A stretch of DNA of 64,000 bases from Vibrio sp. HA2012 (GCF_002812955.1 NZ_PFXK01000006.1:1-64000); one strand, 5' to 3'. Counted from the first letter of the stretch, positions 1 through 10,157 are shown. Notes: a model not told the origin generated them from the letters alone. Numbers and translations are program-made.

Positions 1-40
1 AGCATCTAATCATAAGACTTTATTTGGTAAAAAGTTTAGT

Positions 41-117
41 GGAGCGGTAGTTCAGTTGGTTAGAATACCGGCCTGTCACGCCGGGGGTCGCGGGTTCGAG
101 TCCCGTCCGCTCCGCCA
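41..117 (+). tRNA. tRNA-Asp (GTC)
   Basis: A 77-nt cloverleaf with encoded CCA. The 7-bp acceptor stem GGAGCGG/CCGCTCC, a D-loop with AGTTGGTTAGA, anticodon GTC at 75-77, and the GGTTCGAGTCC T-arm are all intact. With tRNA-Trp following at 153, this is the usual distal tRNA pair of an rRNA operon, whose 5S gene probably ends just before or at the left window edge. Confidence 0.97.
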
Positions 118-152
118 CTTATTAGAGAGTCGTCTCATTAAACACGAACTAC

Positions 153-229
<77 letters not shown>

Positions 230-234
230 TTATT

Positions 235-266
235 AAAAGCCTCAGTCGTAAGACTGGGGCTTTTTT
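235..266 (+). terminator. Terminator of the tRNA (rRNA operon) transcript
   Basis: Stem GCCTCAGTC/GACTGGGGC (one G-U pair), loop GTAA, preceded by AAAA and followed by six T. It immediately follows tRNA-Trp. Confidence 0.9.
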
Positions 267-280
267 ACGTCTGCAGTCTG

Positions 281-370
281 AGTGTCGTAGCTCCAATTGG
301 TAAAGCAGCGGATTCCGTCAATACCAAAAATCAGCGCGTGTTGGGAGTTCGAATTTCGCCACCCCTGTCA
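281..370 (+). pseudogene. Decayed tRNA-Trp copy with an anticodon-arm insertion
   Basis: This 90-nt stretch aligns end to end with the intact tRNA-Trp (77 nt): shared D-arm GTAGCTCCAATTGG, 5' anticodon-stem side GCGGATTCC, and T-arm TTGGGAGTTCGAAT. A 13-nt insertion lies in the anticodon loop and 3' side. Three of seven acceptor pairs are lost and the 3' end is TCA instead of CCA. It lies beyond the terminator at 235-266, so it is probably not in the rRNA transcript. It is best read as a non-functional tandem duplicate. Confidence 0.85.
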
Positions 371-384
371 TATTTAAGAAGTCT

Positions 385-404
385 CTGTCAAAGATAGGTT
401 TTTT
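385..404 (+). terminator. Degenerate terminator after the tRNA-Trp relic
   Basis: A weak 5-bp stem CTGTC-type (385-389/393-397, one G-U pair) with an AAA loop, then GG and six T. Its position and alignment suggest it is the decayed copy of the terminator at 235-266. Confidence 0.4.
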
Positions 405-510
405 CATATCTTAATTTTTTCTATTTCCTTATATGAAGTCCTTTTCCTTTCTTTAAGAATAACCGTTAGCTTCGATAGAGAAACTCTTTCGTCATCACGA
501 TGATTTCTGC

Positions 511-539
511 TCGACATCACAAATCTCTTCGGTTAATCT
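511..539 (+). promoter_or_regulatory. Putative metA promoter
   Basis: TCGACA (511-516), a 17-nt spacer, then TAATCT (534-539). The predicted start point falls at about the MetJ box that follows, which is the geometry expected for repression by MetJ. Confidence 0.5.
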
Positions 540-547
540 GGCTATAT

Positions 548-563
548 AGACGTCTAGATAGCT
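548..563 (+). promoter_or_regulatory. MetJ operator (met box) before metA
   Basis: A perfect 8-bp met box AGACGTCT at 548-555, directly followed by a 5/8 match (AGATAGCT, 556-563). MetJ binds tandem 8-bp boxes with S-adenosylmethionine as corepressor. The site sits between the -10 element and the metA start, and no other box is seen before metH. Confidence 0.75.
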
Positions 564-576
564 TATGGAGAAAGCC

Positions 577-1518
577 GTGCCAATTAAGATTCCCGATCAA
601 CTGCCTGCATCCGATGTACTACGTCAGGAAAATATTTTTGTGATGTCTGAATCACGAGCTTCCACTCAGGAAATCCGTCCTCTAAAGGTATTGATTCTGA
701 ATCTGATGCCGAAAAAGATTGAAACGGAAACTCAGTTTTTACGTCTTTTATCTAATAGCCCGCTTCAGGTCGATGTGGAATTGTTGCGTATTGATAACCG
801 ACCGAGCAGAAACACTCCGACAGAGCACCTGGATACTTTTTATCGCCAGTTTGAGATGGTAAAAGATCGTAACTTTGATGGTCTTATCATTACGGGGGCA
901 CCTCTGGGCTTGGTACAGTTTGAAGATGTGCTGTACTGGGATCATCTGCAGGTTATTATGAATTGGGCAAAAGATCACGTGACCTCGACCATGTTTGTCT
1001 GCTGGGCTGCGCAAGCTGGTCTAAAACTGCTTTATGGTCTACCGAAGAAAACCCGTAGGGAAAAATTATCCGGAGTCTATGTGCATAAGATTCATGAGCA
1101 GCATAATCCGATTCTGCGTGGTTTTGACGATACTTTTCTTGCTCCGCATTCCCGTTATGCTGATTTTTCTCCGGCCTATCTGGATGAACATACTGATTTG
1201 GATATTCTGGCAACATCTGATATCGCAGGGGTTTATCTGGCAGCGACCAAGGACAAACGCAATGTCTTTGTGACAGGTCATCCAGAGTATGATTCACACA
1301 CCTTGCATAATGAATATGTCAGGGATGTAGGAGAAGGTATGGATCCGGCTATTCCGGTGAACTATTATCCAAACGATAACCCTGATAATGCGCCGACAGC
1401 AAGCTGGCGCAGCCATGGTCATCTGCTGTTTGCTAACTGGTTGAACTATTGTGTTTACCAGCGGACACCATATGATTTGGAACACTTCTCTGAAGATAAT
1501 TTTACGAAAGATGACTAG
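577..1518 (+). CDS. metA: Homoserine O-succinyltransferase
   Basis: First committed step of methionine synthesis: it transfers an acyl group from acyl-CoA to homoserine in the cytoplasm. GTG at 577 is chosen over the in-frame ATG at 565 because GGAGA lies 5 nt upstream of it and because the catalytic residues then fall at the family positions Cys142 (FVCWAAQAG) and His235/Glu237 (GHPEYD), giving 313 aa. Residue 111 is Gly; in this family Gly111 goes with succinyl-CoA use and Glu111 with acetyl-CoA use. A MetJ box lies just upstream, and metH follows after 31 nt, probably in the same transcript. Confidence 0.96.
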   Translation: MPIKIPDQLPASDVLRQENIFVMSESRASTQEIRPLKVLILNLMPKKIETETQFLRLLSNSPLQVDVELLRIDNRPSRNTPTEHLDTFYRQFEMVKDRNFDGLIITGAPLGLVQFEDVLYWDHLQVIMNWAKDHVTSTMFVCWAAQAGLKLLYGLPKKTRREKLSGVYVHKIHEQHNPILRGFDDTFLAPHSRYADFSPAYLDEHTDLDILATSDIAGVYLAATKDKRNVFVTGHPEYDSHTLHNEYVRDVGEGMDPAIPVNYYPNDNPDNAPTASWRSHGHLLFANWLNYCVYQRTPYDLEHFSEDNFTKDD

Positions 1519-1549
1519 TCTGTACATGGACAAGGATTGAGGCAGTACT

Positions 1550-4500
1550 GTGGGTGTAAGCAATACAAGACAACTAATTGAACAACAACTGAAACAACGT
1601 ATTCTGATTTTGGATGGTGGTATGGGTACCATGATCCAGGGCTATAAGCTGAAAGAAGAAGATTACCGTGGTGAACGCTTTGCTGACTGGCATTGTGACC
1701 TGAAAGGTAATAATGACCTGCTGGTTCTGACTCAGCCTGAGATTATTAAAGATATCCATTCTGCTTATCTGGAAGCAGGTGCAGATATTCTGGAAACCAA
1801 CAGTTTTAATGCGACGACGATCGCAATGGCTGACTATGATATGGAAAGCCTGAGCGAAGACATCAATTTTGAGGCAGCCAGACTAGCTCGTCAGGTTGCG
1901 GATGAGTGGACTGCAAAAACACCGGAAAAACCGCGTTTTGTTGCCGGTGTTTTAGGCCCGACCAACCGCACCTGTTCTATTTCTCCAGATGTGAATGACC
2001 CGGGTTTTCGAAACATTACTTTTGACGGGTTAGTTAAGGCTTACTCTGAGTCCACCCGAGCGTTGATCAAGGGTGGTGTGGATCTTATCCTTATCGAAAC
2101 CATCTTTGATACCCTGAATGCCAAGGCGTGTGCGTTTGCTGTTGATACGGTATTTGAAGAACTGGGTATTAAGCTACCGGTAATGATCTCCGGTACTATC
2201 ACAGACGCTTCCGGACGGACGCTTTCCGGTCAGACGACCGAAGCTTTCTATAACGCGCTGCGGCACGTGAACCCTATTTCGTTCGGCCTGAACTGTGCGT
2301 TGGGGCCGGATGAGCTGCGTCAGTATGTTGAAGAACTGTCGCGTATCTCTGAATGCTATGTGTCAGCTCACCCGAATGCTGGCTTGCCGAATGCCTTTGG
2401 TGAATACGACCTGTCAGACGCTGATATGGCGGTACATATTAAGGAATGGGCTGAAAGTGGCTTTCTGAATATTGTCGGCGGTTGTTGTGGTACTACACCG
2501 GATCATATTCGTGCTATGGCAGAAGTGGTAGCCAATGTGGCTCCTCGTAAACTGCCAGAGCTTTCAGTTGCGTGTCGTCTTTCAGGGCTTGAGCCACTGA
2601 CAATTGAAAAAGACAGCCTGTTTATCAACGTGGGTGAGCGGACCAACGTGACCGGTTCTGCACGCTTCAAGCGGCTGATTAAAGAAGAAGCTTATGACGA
2701 AGCACTGGAAGTGGCTCGTCAGCAGGTGGAAAACGGCGCGCAGATCATCGATATCAATATGGATGAAGGCATGCTGGATGCGGAAGCGTGTATGGTGCGC
2801 TTCCTGAACCTGTGTGCTTCTGAGCCTGAAATCTCCAAAGTGCCGATTATGGTCGACTCTTCTAAATGGGAGGTGATCGAAGCTGGCCTGAAATGCATTC
2901 AGGGTAAAGGCATTGTTAACTCTATCTCGATGAAAGAAGGGAAAGAGAAGTTTATTCAGCAGGCAAAACTGATCCGCCGTTATGGTGCCGCGGTGATTGT
3001 GATGGCCTTTGACGAGGTGGGTCAGGCGGACACCCGTGAGCGTAAGCTGGAAATCTGTACCAATGCTTATCGTATTCTGGTGGATGAAGTGGGTTTCCCG
3101 CCGGAAGATATTATCTTTGACCCGAACATCTTTGCGGTAGCAACCGGTATTGATGAACACAATAATTACGCCGTCGACTTTATCGAAGCAGTAGGTGATA
3201 TCAAACGAGACCTGCCGCACGCTATGATTTCTGGTGGTGTATCGAACGTTTCTTTCTCCTTCCGGGGTAATAACTACGTGCGAGAAGCGATTCACGCGGT
3301 ATTCCTGTATCACTGCTTCAAGCGTGGTATGGATATGGGGATCGTGAATGCGGGTCAGCTGGAAATCTACGATAACGTACCTGAGAAGCTGCGTGATGCG
3401 GTAGAAGACGTGATCCTGAACCGTCATGCTGATGCGACAGAAAACTTGCTGGAGATAGCGGAAGAGTACCGTGAGAACGCTGTCGGTAAGCAGGAAGATG
3501 CTTCTGCACAGGAATGGCGAAGCTGGCCAGTAAACAAGCGTCTTGAACATGCGCTGGTGAAAGGCATTACCGAGTTTATTGTTGAAGATACGGAAGAGGC
3601 CCGTGTGAATGCCAGCAAACCACTGGAGGTCATTGAAGGCCCTCTGATGGATGGCATGAACGTGGTTGGTGACCTGTTCGGCGAAGGTAAAATGTTCCTC
3701 CCTCAGGTAGTGAAATCTGCCCGGGTGATGAAGCAGGCTGTTGGGCATCTTGAACCTTATATCAATGCGGAAAAGCAGGCGGGAACGTCTAACGGTAAGA
3801 TCCTGTTGGCAACCGTAAAAGGGGATGTACACGATATCGGTAAGAATATCGTAGGTGTGGTGCTGCAGTGTAATAACTACGAGATCATCGACCTTGGTGT
3901 CATGGTACCGTGCGAGAAGATCCTGAAAGTTGCCAAAGAAGAAAATGTGGACTTGATTGGTCTCTCCGGTTTGATTACACCGTCTCTGGATGAAATGGTA
4001 CACGTTGCCAAGGAAATGGAGCGGAATGGTTTTGATAAGCCGTTAATGATCGGTGGTGCGACCACATCCAAAGCGCATACCGCAGTGAAAATCGAGCAGA
4101 ATTACAGTCATCCGGTGGTGTATGTCAGCAACGCATCGCGCGCTGTGGGCGTCTGCTCAGCACTGCTCTCTGATGAGCAGCGTCCGGCCTTTGTAGAAAA
4201 ACTGGATGCAGAGTACGAACTGGTTCGTGAACAGCACAGCCGCAAGACACCGCGCACCAAGCCGATCACACTGGAGCAGGCAAGAGCCAACAAACTGGTA
4301 ACGGACTGGGATAGTTATACCCCACCAGCACCGGTGAAACCGGGCGTGCATGTGTTCAGGGATATGGATGTGGCTACCCTGCGCGAGTATATCGACTGGA
4401 CGCCGTTCTTTATGACCTGGTCTCTGTCCGGTAAATATCCGAAGATCTTCGATCACGAAGAAGTGGGCGAAGAGGCGAGAAAGTTGTTCAAGGATGCGAA

Positions 4501-5230
4501 CGACTGGCTGGATCGCATCGAAGCGGAAGGACTGCTGAAAACAGCCGGTATCTGTGGTCTGTTCCCGGCGGCAAGTACCAATGAAGATATTGAAGTGTAT
4601 GCCGATGAGTCACGTAATGAAGTGACCCAAGTACTGCATCATCTGCGTCAGCAAACCGAAAAACCTAGGGGAGCAAACTACTGTCTGTCGGACTTTATTG
4701 CGCCGAAAGAAAGTGGTAAGAGCGACTGGATTGGTATGTTTGCGGTGACCGGTGGCATCGGTGAGCGTGAGCTGGCAGATGAGTTTAAAGCCAAGGGTGA
4801 TGACTACAACGCCATTATGATTCAGGCTGTGGCTGACCGTCTGGCAGAAGCTTTTGCAGAATACCTGCATCAGAAGGTTCGTACTGAAATCTGGGGCTAT
4901 GCAGCGGATGAAAACCTGAGCAACGATGATCTGATCCGTGAGAAGTATCAGGGTATTCGCCCTGCGCCGGGTTATGCGGCTTGCCCTGAACACTCGGAAA
5001 AAGGCCCTATCTGGGATCTACTGGGTGTGGAAGAGCAGATCGGTATGCAACTGACAACTAGCTATGCTATGACGCCGGGTGCTTCGGTATCAGGCTGGTA
5101 CTTCTCCCATCCAGATTCCCGTTACTTTGCGGTAGCGAAGATTCAGGAAGATCAACTGGATGACTATGCTCTGCGTAAAGGCTGGGGCAGGGAAGAAGCG
5201 GAAAGGTGGTTGGGCCCTAATCTGTCATAG
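1550..5230 (+). CDS. metH: Cobalamin-dependent methionine synthase
   Basis: Methylates homocysteine to methionine using methyltetrahydrofolate and cobalamin. The 1226 aa are the full family length. In order: homocysteine-binding barrel (about 1-330) with zinc ligands Cys249 (GLNCALG) and Cys312/Cys313 (GGCCGTT); pterin domain (about 355-620); helical cap and B12 domain (about 650-890) with the cobalt-ligand motif DVHDIG (His761); and the C-terminal AdoMet-dependent reactivation domain. It starts at GTG 1550, with GAGG 7 nt upstream. Lying 31 nt after metA without its own evident promoter, it probably shares MetJ control. Confidence 0.98.
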   Translation: MGVSNTRQLIEQQLKQRILILDGGMGTMIQGYKLKEEDYRGERFADWHCDLKGNNDLLVLTQPEIIKDIHSAYLEAGADILETNSFNATTIAMADYDMESLSEDINFEAARLARQVADEWTAKTPEKPRFVAGVLGPTNRTCSISPDVNDPGFRNITFDGLVKAYSESTRALIKGGVDLILIETIFDTLNAKACAFAVDTVFEELGIKLPVMISGTITDASGRTLSGQTTEAFYNALRHVNPISFGLNCALGPDELRQYVEELSRISECYVSAHPNAGLPNAFGEYDLSDADMAVHIKEWAESGFLNIVGGCCGTTPDHIRAMAEVVANVAPRKLPELSVACRLSGLEPLTIEKDSLFINVGERTNVTGSARFKRLIKEEAYDEALEVARQQVENGAQIIDINMDEGMLDAEACMVRFLNLCASEPEISKVPIMVDSSKWEVIEAGLKCIQGKGIVNSISMKEGKEKFIQQAKLIRRYGAAVIVMAFDEVGQADTRERKLEICTNAYRILVDEVGFPPEDIIFDPNIFAVATGIDEHNNYAVDFIEAVGDIKRDLPHAMISGGVSNVSFSFRGNNYVREAIHAVFLYHCFKRGMDMGIVNAGQLEIYDNVPEKLRDAVEDVILNRHADATENLLEIAEEYRENAVGKQEDASAQEWRSWPVNKRLEHALVKGITEFIVEDTEEARVNASKPLEVIEGPLMDGMNVVGDLFGEGKMFLPQVVKSARVMKQAVGHLEPYINAEKQAGTSNGKILLATVKGDVHDIGKNIVGVVLQCNNYEIIDLGVMVPCEKILKVAKEENVDLIGLSGLITPSLDEMVHVAKEMERNGFDKPLMIGGATTSKAHTAVKIEQNYSHPVVYVSNASRAVGVCSALLSDEQRPAFVEKLDAEYELVREQHSRKTPRTKPITLEQARANKLVTDWDSYTPPAPVKPGVHVFRDMDVATLREYIDWTPFFMTWSLSGKYPKIFDHEEVGEEARKLFKDANDWLDRIEAEGLLKTAGICGLFPAASTNEDIEVYADESRNEVTQVLHHLRQQTEKPRGANYCLSDFIAPKESGKSDWIGMFAVTGGIGERELADEFKAKGDDYNAIMIQAVADRLAEAFAEYLHQKVRTEIWGYAADENLSNDDLIREKYQGIRPAPGYAACPEHSEKGPIWDLLGVEEQIGMQLTTSYAMTPGASVSGWYFSHPDSRYFAVAKIQEDQLDDYALRKGWGREEAERWLGPNLS

Positions 5231-5241
5231 AGTTTTGTCCG

Positions 5242-5312
5242 GATAAAAAGTCGTCATTCTTTATGTGTATATATCTATTGTCACACCATGTAACGGATGA
5301 CGATTTTTTATC
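5242..5312. terminator. Long bidirectional stem between metH and slyX
   Basis: A 16-bp inverted repeat (5242-5257 and 5297-5312, 15 Watson-Crick pairs and one G-U) with a 39-nt loop. The outer ends form a T-run on either strand, so it can serve both convergent genes. The long loop is atypical for an intrinsic terminator. Confidence 0.6.
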
Positions 5313-5347
5313 TTTTAGCAGGGCGAAATATGCAACATTAACTTATC

Positions 5348-5584
5348 TTAGTAATGCGGTGGTGGGGTCTCTTCCGATTCATCCGCCAGATTCGATGTGT
5401 CCATACTCTTAATTTTGCCTACGACAAAACGCATCTGTTCCTGCATCTTACTGATCAGCAATTGTTGCTGACTGAGAGCCTCATTTAATTCATCAATGGT
5501 CTGTTCCTGAAAGGCTAGTTTGCATTCTAAATCTTCAATTTTGTATTCCAGAGCATCAAGGCTCTGTGTCTGTTTATCGTTCAT
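5348..5584 (-). CDS. slyX: SlyX family protein
   Basis: A 78-aa, highly charged, coiled-coil-forming protein of unknown biochemical role. It shows the family signatures [15 protein letters not shown] and the C-terminal PPPHY. The start is placed at the ATG at 5584, which gives the family length and follows the upstream stop codon by 5 nt. An in-frame ATG at 5608 would overlap the upstream gene and add 8 residues. It is the second gene of a minus-strand pair with the WD40-like lipoprotein gene. E. coli carries slyX next to fkpA as well. Confidence 0.9.
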   Translation of the reverse strand: MNDKQTQSLDALEYKIEDLECKLAFQEQTIDELNEALSQQQLLISKMQEQMRFVVGKIKSMDTSNLADESEETPPPHY

Positions 5585-5589
5585 AAGTG

Positions 5590-6573
5590 TTAATCGTCTA
5601 TTGTCCATGCCTGAGCAACTCCAGCAGAAGTTCCTGATATTACCCGGTTTTGATGATCAAAGGCGGCATCATACACTACTGCTGTGGGCGGGCGTGCATC
5701 TTTTAATGGTAAAGAATCCCAGCCCTGTATTTTTTTTCCTGAGCTTGTGTGCCACAAATATACTCTGCCTGAGGGGGTTCCGGTAGCCAGTTTTTCTCCG
5801 GTGTCAGAAAAGCGGGCTGTTGTAAAAATAAGTTGCCGGGATAAGGATTTCAGGGCAGAGACTTTCCTGCCATCACGGAGATCCCAGATATACGCATCGT
5901 TTGCTCCATCTGATGTCAGAGCCAGTTTCCCGTCTCTTTGCAGTGCCACCCGGTTGATTCTTGCATCATGCTCAAACTGATAGAGAACCTGACCTGTATC
6001 GGTATCCCACAGGTAGGCTTTGTAGTCATTTCCTCCAGAGAGTGCAAAGTGGCCATTGGCTGACAATGCGACAGAATTGACTTTTTCCCTGTGGGCAAGG
6101 AACTCTAGACGTCTTCCGGTGACTAAGTTGACGTAGATAGCTTTACCATTAGACAGGCCCAGCAGGATCTGCTCGCCATTGCTGGCTATATCGACATCGC
6201 GGATAAGTCCGTCAGAAATCGACCATAACCCTTTGGCTTGTGTCCAGGATAGATCCCAGACCGCAAAGTTCTGCTGTGTGGCGGTAATGGCGAATCGGCC
6301 ATTATCCGAGATCCTTATCCGGGAAACCGTATTCCCTGCCGGATCCTGTTTTCCCAGTTCGGCCAGCTCCTTATTTTCCTGTAGATCCCACAGAAGAAGC
6401 TGACGTTGTTTTGAGTAGAGTAGGGCAAACCGGCCATCACGGCTGAGGGCAAAACTGGTGGTGCCTGTTGGTTCGATAACCCAGCGCTGGTCGTCATTGT
6501 CAGAAAAGAAACAGCCATTTAACAGTAGGCTGACAATGAAAATAAGCGCTGAATGAGAGATTGTTCGCATCAC
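5590..6573 (-). CDS. WD40-repeat lipoprotein, function unknown
   Basis: A 327-aa predicted lipoprotein: a short basic N-terminus, a hydrophobic stretch, and a lipobox ending NGC at about residue 21. The remainder reads as WD40-type beta-propeller blades, with repeated units such as [25 protein letters not shown] and VYLWHTSSG and intervening phrases like LSRDGRFAL and LSANGHFAL. Such propellers usually act as protein-binding platforms. Position 2 after the lipid Cys is not Asp, so outer-membrane sorting is likely. It is divergent from fkpA and lies 5 nt before slyX. No specific partner is evident. Confidence 0.82.
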   Translation of the reverse strand: MMRTISHSALIFIVSLLLNGCFFSDNDDQRWVIEPTGTTSFALSRDGRFALLYSKQRQLLLWDLQENKELAELGKQDPAGNTVSRIRISDNGRFAITATQQNFAVWDLSWTQAKGLWSISDGLIRDVDIASNGEQILLGLSNGKAIYVNLVTGRRLEFLAHREKVNSVALSANGHFALSGGNDYKAYLWDTDTGQVLYQFEHDARINRVALQRDGKLALTSDGANDAYIWDLRDGRKVSALKSLSRQLIFTTARFSDTGEKLATGTPSGRVYLWHTSSGKKIQGWDSLPLKDARPPTAVVYDAAFDHQNRVISGTSAGVAQAWTIDD

Positions 6574-6703
6574 AATAGAGATTCCGGTTTGTGTCGAAAG
6601 GTATATACCTAGTATATTGATACATCAGACTATTTGCACACTCAGGCAAGTATATCAAGGTGTATAAAACGAAAATGGCATGGCCATTCAATTGGAGAAT
6701 TTA

Positions 6704-7498
6704 ATGAAACCTTTTTTTAAAGTGTCCCTGTTAGCTGCAACTGTAATGCTTGCGGTTGGTTGTCAAAAAGAAGAAGCACCAAAAACGGAAGCGACGCCAC
6801 AGGTTCAGACTGAAGCGGCTAAGGCAGAACAATTTGCTTCGGAAGATGATAAAGCGGCTTATGCTATTGGTGTTTCTTTTGCTAATTACCTGTCGACCAG
6901 TATCGGAAAACCGGCTGAATTTGGTATTGAGCTGAAAAAAGAGCTGGTGCTACAGGGTATTCAGGATGTGTTTGCTGAGAAATCGGTACTGAATGACGAA
7001 GAAACACGTCAGGTACTGGAAGCTCTGGACAAACGTGTTGCTGAGAAGATGCAGCAACAGGCAGCAGAAAAAGCGGCAGCGGCAAAACAGGCGGGTGATG
7101 ATTTCCGTGCTGAGTTTGAAAAAGAAGAAGGCGTACAGAAAACAGACTCTGGCCTGCTATACAAAGTACTGACACCGGCCGAAGGGGAAAAGCCGACAGA
7201 AACGGATACAGTTGAGGTTCATTACACCGGTACTTTGATTGACGGCACTAAGTTCGACAGCTCTTATGACCGTAATCAGACAGCAACGTTTCCTCTGGAT
7301 CGTGTGATCCCAGGTTGGACTGAAGGTGTACAACTGATGACAGTTGGCTCCAAATATAAGCTCGTTCTCCCACCAGAACTGGCTTATGGTGATCAGGATA
7401 CACAGGCTATTCCGGCTAATTCCACTTTGATTTTTGAAGTTGAGCTGATCAGCATTAATAAGGATGAGGCTGGCGAAGACGAAGCGGCTGCTGAATAA
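6704..7498 (+). CDS. fkpA: FKBP-type peptidyl-prolyl isomerase, periplasmic/lipoprotein
   Basis: A periplasmic proline isomerase and chaperone of 264 aa. The start is the ATG at 6704, with GGAG 6 nt upstream. An earlier in-frame ATG at 6680 has no such site and would extend the signal. The N-terminus is a signal with a plausible lipobox (AVGC), then a charged linker, the FKBP_N dimerisation helices (about 45-145) and the FKBP domain (about 150-255) with VHYTGTLIDGTKFDSS, VIPGWTEG and LPPELAYGD. E. coli FkpA is a soluble periplasmic protein; the Cys after the signal suggests lipid anchoring here. Confidence 0.93.
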   Translation: MKPFFKVSLLAATVMLAVGCQKEEAPKTEATPQVQTEAAKAEQFASEDDKAAYAIGVSFANYLSTSIGKPAEFGIELKKELVLQGIQDVFAEKSVLNDEETRQVLEALDKRVAEKMQQQAAEKAAAAKQAGDDFRAEFEKEEGVQKTDSGLLYKVLTPAEGEKPTETDTVEVHYTGTLIDGTKFDSSYDRNQTATFPLDRVIPGWTEGVQLMTVGSKYKLVLPPELAYGDQDTQAIPANSTLIFEVELISINKDEAGEDEAAAE

Positions 7499-7554
7499 GC
7501 AAACGACCTGGCTTGTTGTTTTTGAACAGAAGCTGAGGGTGGTGAAAACAGCTG

Positions 7555-7580
7555 AAGACCCGGAATTTTCGGGTCTTTTT
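7555..7580 (+). terminator. Terminator after fkpA
   Basis: 8-bp stem AAGACCCG/CGGGTCTT with a 7-nt loop, followed by a T-run (7576-7580), 57 nt after the fkpA stop codon. Confidence 0.88.
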
Positions 7581-7680
7581 CGTATTAGGCTCTCCATAAT
7601 TGACCCAAAATGGTACGCTATTCAAATTTTCTGATAAAATTGCGTCAATTTGTTGATTATTTGTTCTGGGACGGGAAAAC

Positions 7681-8403
7681 GTGACTACTACCGAAGCATT
7701 ACACGCTGATGCGTTACTTGAAATGGAATCCGTTGTGGTAGAGCCATTTACCAAAGAAGATCTCACTATCCTGAAATCTTACGAAGCTGTGGTAGATGGT
7801 TTGGCAAGTTTGATCGGACCTTTCTGTGAAATTGTTCTTCATTCGCTGGAAAGTCTGGATACCTCGGCAATTCGTATTGCGAACGGAGAAAATACCGGGC
7901 GTCAGGTTGGTTCGCCGATCACTGATATGGCACTGAAAATGTTGAAAGATATTGAAGGTTCTGAGCGTAACTTCTCTCGTCCTTACTTTACCCGAGCCAA
8001 GGGCGGGATCCTGATGAAATCAATTACGATTGCTATCCGCAATGGTAATAACCGGGTGATTGGTCTGCTTTGTATTAACGTCAATCTGGATGCCCCTTTT
8101 TCTCAAATTCTGCAATCCTTTATGCCGACGGAAGATGCAAAGGAAGCGGCTTCATCTGTGAATTTTGCCAGTGATGTCGTTGAGCTGGTGGATCAAACTG
8201 TTGAACATACGATAGAAGAAATCAATGGTGATAAGTCCGTATCCAACAATACCAAAAACCGTCAGATAGTCATGGATCTGTACGATAAAGGTATTTTTGA
8301 TATCAAAGATGCTATTAACCGGGTTGCAGAAAGATTGAATATTTCTAAACATACCGTCTATCTTTATATACGACAACGTAAAACAGAGGAAGGTGAGAAG
8401 TGA
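7681..8403 (+). CDS. yheO: YheO-type transcriptional regulator (PAS-like plus HTH)
   Basis: A 240-aa regulator of the YheO family: an N-terminal PAS-like sensor region (about 25-150, with [14 protein letters not shown] and [15 protein letters not shown]) and a C-terminal helix-turn-helix (about 195-235, [23 protein letters not shown]). It starts at GTG 7681, preceded by a GGGACGGGA purine run. It overlaps tusD by 4 nt (GTGA), so translation is coupled. E. coli has the same yheO-tusDCB order upstream of rpsL. Its ligand and targets cannot be told from the sequence. Confidence 0.92.
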   Translation: MTTTEALHADALLEMESVVVEPFTKEDLTILKSYEAVVDGLASLIGPFCEIVLHSLESLDTSAIRIANGENTGRQVGSPITDMALKMLKDIEGSERNFSRPYFTRAKGGILMKSITIAIRNGNNRVIGLLCINVNLDAPFSQILQSFMPTEDAKEAASSVNFASDVVELVDQTVEHTIEEINGDKSVSNNTKNRQIVMDLYDKGIFDIKDAINRVAERLNISKHTVYLYIRQRKTEEGEK

Positions 8404-8792
8404 GTCTGAATTACACCCTGCTGGTAACAGGATCCGTTTATGGGAGCCAGTCGGCTCGTAATGCGTATGGCTTTGCCTGTGCATTGCTGGAAAAAGGCCA
8501 TAAACTGACCTCTGTGTTCTTTTATCAGGACGGGGTGTCTAACGGCTCTGACTTAGTCATTCCGGCCAATGATGAATTTGATTTAACTCAGGCATGGCAG
8601 AAACTGGCATTGGAGCACGGTGTTAGCCTGGAAACGTGTGTTGCCGCGGCGTTGCGCCGGGGGGTATTAAGCAAACAGGAAGCTGAGCAGCATAACCGGG
8701 ATCATCACAACCTGGCACACGGGTTTGAACAGGTTGGTCTGGGCAGTCTGGCAGAAGCATTACTGACTCAGGATAGGGTGGTACAGTTTTGA
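8400..8792 (+). CDS. tusD: Sulfurtransferase TusD
   Basis: Catalytic subunit of the TusBCD complex, which relays sulfur from TusA to TusE for 2-thiolation of the wobble uridine (mnm5s2U) in tRNAs for Lys, Glu and Gln. The 130 aa have a DsrE-like fold. The conserved catalytic Cys is in [13 protein letters not shown]. The GTG start overlaps the yheO stop codon, with GAGGAAGGTGAG just upstream as ribosome-binding site. It overlaps tusC by 4 nt. Confidence 0.95.
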   Translation: MSLNYTLLVTGSVYGSQSARNAYGFACALLEKGHKLTSVFFYQDGVSNGSDLVIPANDEFDLTQAWQKLALEHGVSLETCVAAALRRGVLSKQEAEQHNRDHHNLAHGFEQVGLGSLAEALLTQDRVVQF

Positions 8793-9145
8793 GTAAAATT
8801 GCATTTGTGTTTCGCTCCCACCCTCACAGTACAGCATGTGGGCGAGAGGGATTAGATGCTCTACTGGCTGCTTCTGCATACAGTGAAGAGTTGCAGGTGT
8901 TTTTTCTTGGTAATGGTGTCACTCAACTGATCTCCGGGCAGGATACTACAGGGATTTATTCCCGTGATTATCTGCCAGCATTCAGGTTAATGGAACTGTA
9001 CGATATAGAGAATGTATTGATCTGCCAGTCATCTATGCAGGAATATGGGCTGAGCCCAGATGATCTCCTGATTCAGGGAGTAATCCTTCCCCGGGCAGAA
9101 ATTGGTGCAAGGCTGAGTGAATGCCATAAGGTAATTACTTTCTGA
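8789..9145 (+). CDS. tusC: Sulfurtransferase complex subunit TusC
   Basis: Second DsrE-like subunit of TusBCD, 118 aa, recognised by [26 protein letters not shown] and a C-terminal half resembling DsrF. The start codon is TTG at 8789, overlapping the tusD stop codon by 4 nt (TTGA). No ATG or GTG lies nearby in frame, so reinitiation by ribosomes finishing tusD is the likely mechanism. A G-rich stretch (GGATAGGGTGG) precedes it. Confidence 0.94.
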   Translation: MSKIAFVFRSHPHSTACGREGLDALLAASAYSEELQVFFLGNGVTQLISGQDTTGIYSRDYLPAFRLMELYDIENVLICQSSMQEYGLSPDDLLIQGVILPRAEIGARLSECHKVITF

Positions 9146-9198
9146 TAGCTGGTTCAGCTTTTTATTTCACATCATGAGTGAGCAAAAACGGACACAAC

Positions 9199-9477
9199 AT
9201 GTTGCACATTATAAAACATCATCAGTCTCTGGCTCAGGCTTTGACTTATGTCGATGCTGAAGATCCTATTCTTTTGGTAGAAGATGGGATATATGCAGCC
9301 TTGACTTGTCATATTTCTCATACTGCACTGACACAAAATGCCAACCCATTCTATGTTCTGCTACCGGATATCAAGGCCAGAGGGCTGGATAAACGGGCAA
9401 TAAGTGAAGTTGAACTGATCGATTTCTCCGGATTTGTTGAATTGACGGAACAGAATATCACTATGATGACCTGGTAG
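9199..9477 (+). CDS. tusB: Sulfurtransferase complex subunit TusB
   Basis: Third subunit of TusBCD, 92 aa, with a DsrH-like fold. ATG 9199 is chosen because the family starts MLH and GGA lies 6 nt upstream; an in-frame GTG at 9178 would add 7 residues not typical of the family. DPILLVEDGIYAAL and VELIDFSGFVELTEQ match the family. It lies 53 nt after tusC and closes the yheO-tusDCB unit. Confidence 0.9.
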   Translation: MLHIIKHHQSLAQALTYVDAEDPILLVEDGIYAALTCHISHTALTQNANPFYVLLPDIKARGLDKRAISEVELIDFSGFVELTEQNITMMTW

Positions 9478-9544
9478 TTTGTCACTTCGGTCAATATTAC
9501 GGAGAGTCTGACAACCTGCTGTATAAAAAAGATCCGTATATTTC

Positions 9545-9573
9545 TTGACACACCTTCCATCCATGCATAGAAT
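9545..9573 (+). promoter_or_regulatory. Promoter of the str operon
   Basis: Consensus -35 TTGACA (9545-9550), a 17-nt spacer and -10 TAGAAT (9568-9573), followed by a GC-containing discriminator of the kind found at stringently controlled promoters. The predicted start is about 9580, giving a leader of about 90 nt before rpsL. Confidence 0.88.
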
Positions 9574-9666
9574 TTTGCGTCCCTAAATGTACATGGTGAA
9601 TGTCCATGAAACACGATGGGATATAGATTTTTCACAAAGCTTACTTTAAGTAATATCAGGAGCTAG

Positions 9667-10044
<378 letters not shown>

Positions 10045-10157
10045 TATTTCTCTGTAAAGAAAGCGTTAAGTAAGGCCAAACACTAAATTAATTTGTATTT
10101 TTTGATAAAACTGAAAAGTTTTGGATAAAACCTGAAGAAGACAACGGAGAATATTCC

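Noticed and set aside
1..40. The 3' end of a 5S rRNA gene at the window start
   Set aside because: It is plausible from context, but the few bases present do not allow a supported call.
281..370. Calling the third tRNA-like sequence a functional tRNA
   Set aside because: It has three acceptor mismatches, a TCA end and an insertion in the anticodon arm.
2582..4003. A 473-codon open frame antisense to metH
   Set aside because: It lies wholly opposite a conserved gene, has no recognisable domain and a His/Phe-rich shadow composition.
6107..6114. Another AGACGTCT inside the WD40-like lipoprotein gene
   Set aside because: It is isolated, coding, and far from any methionine gene start.
6600..6609. 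The palindrome GGTATATACC in the WD40-like/fkpA gap as an operator
   Set aside because: It is a 10-bp A/T-centred palindrome with no second half-site; chance is sufficient.
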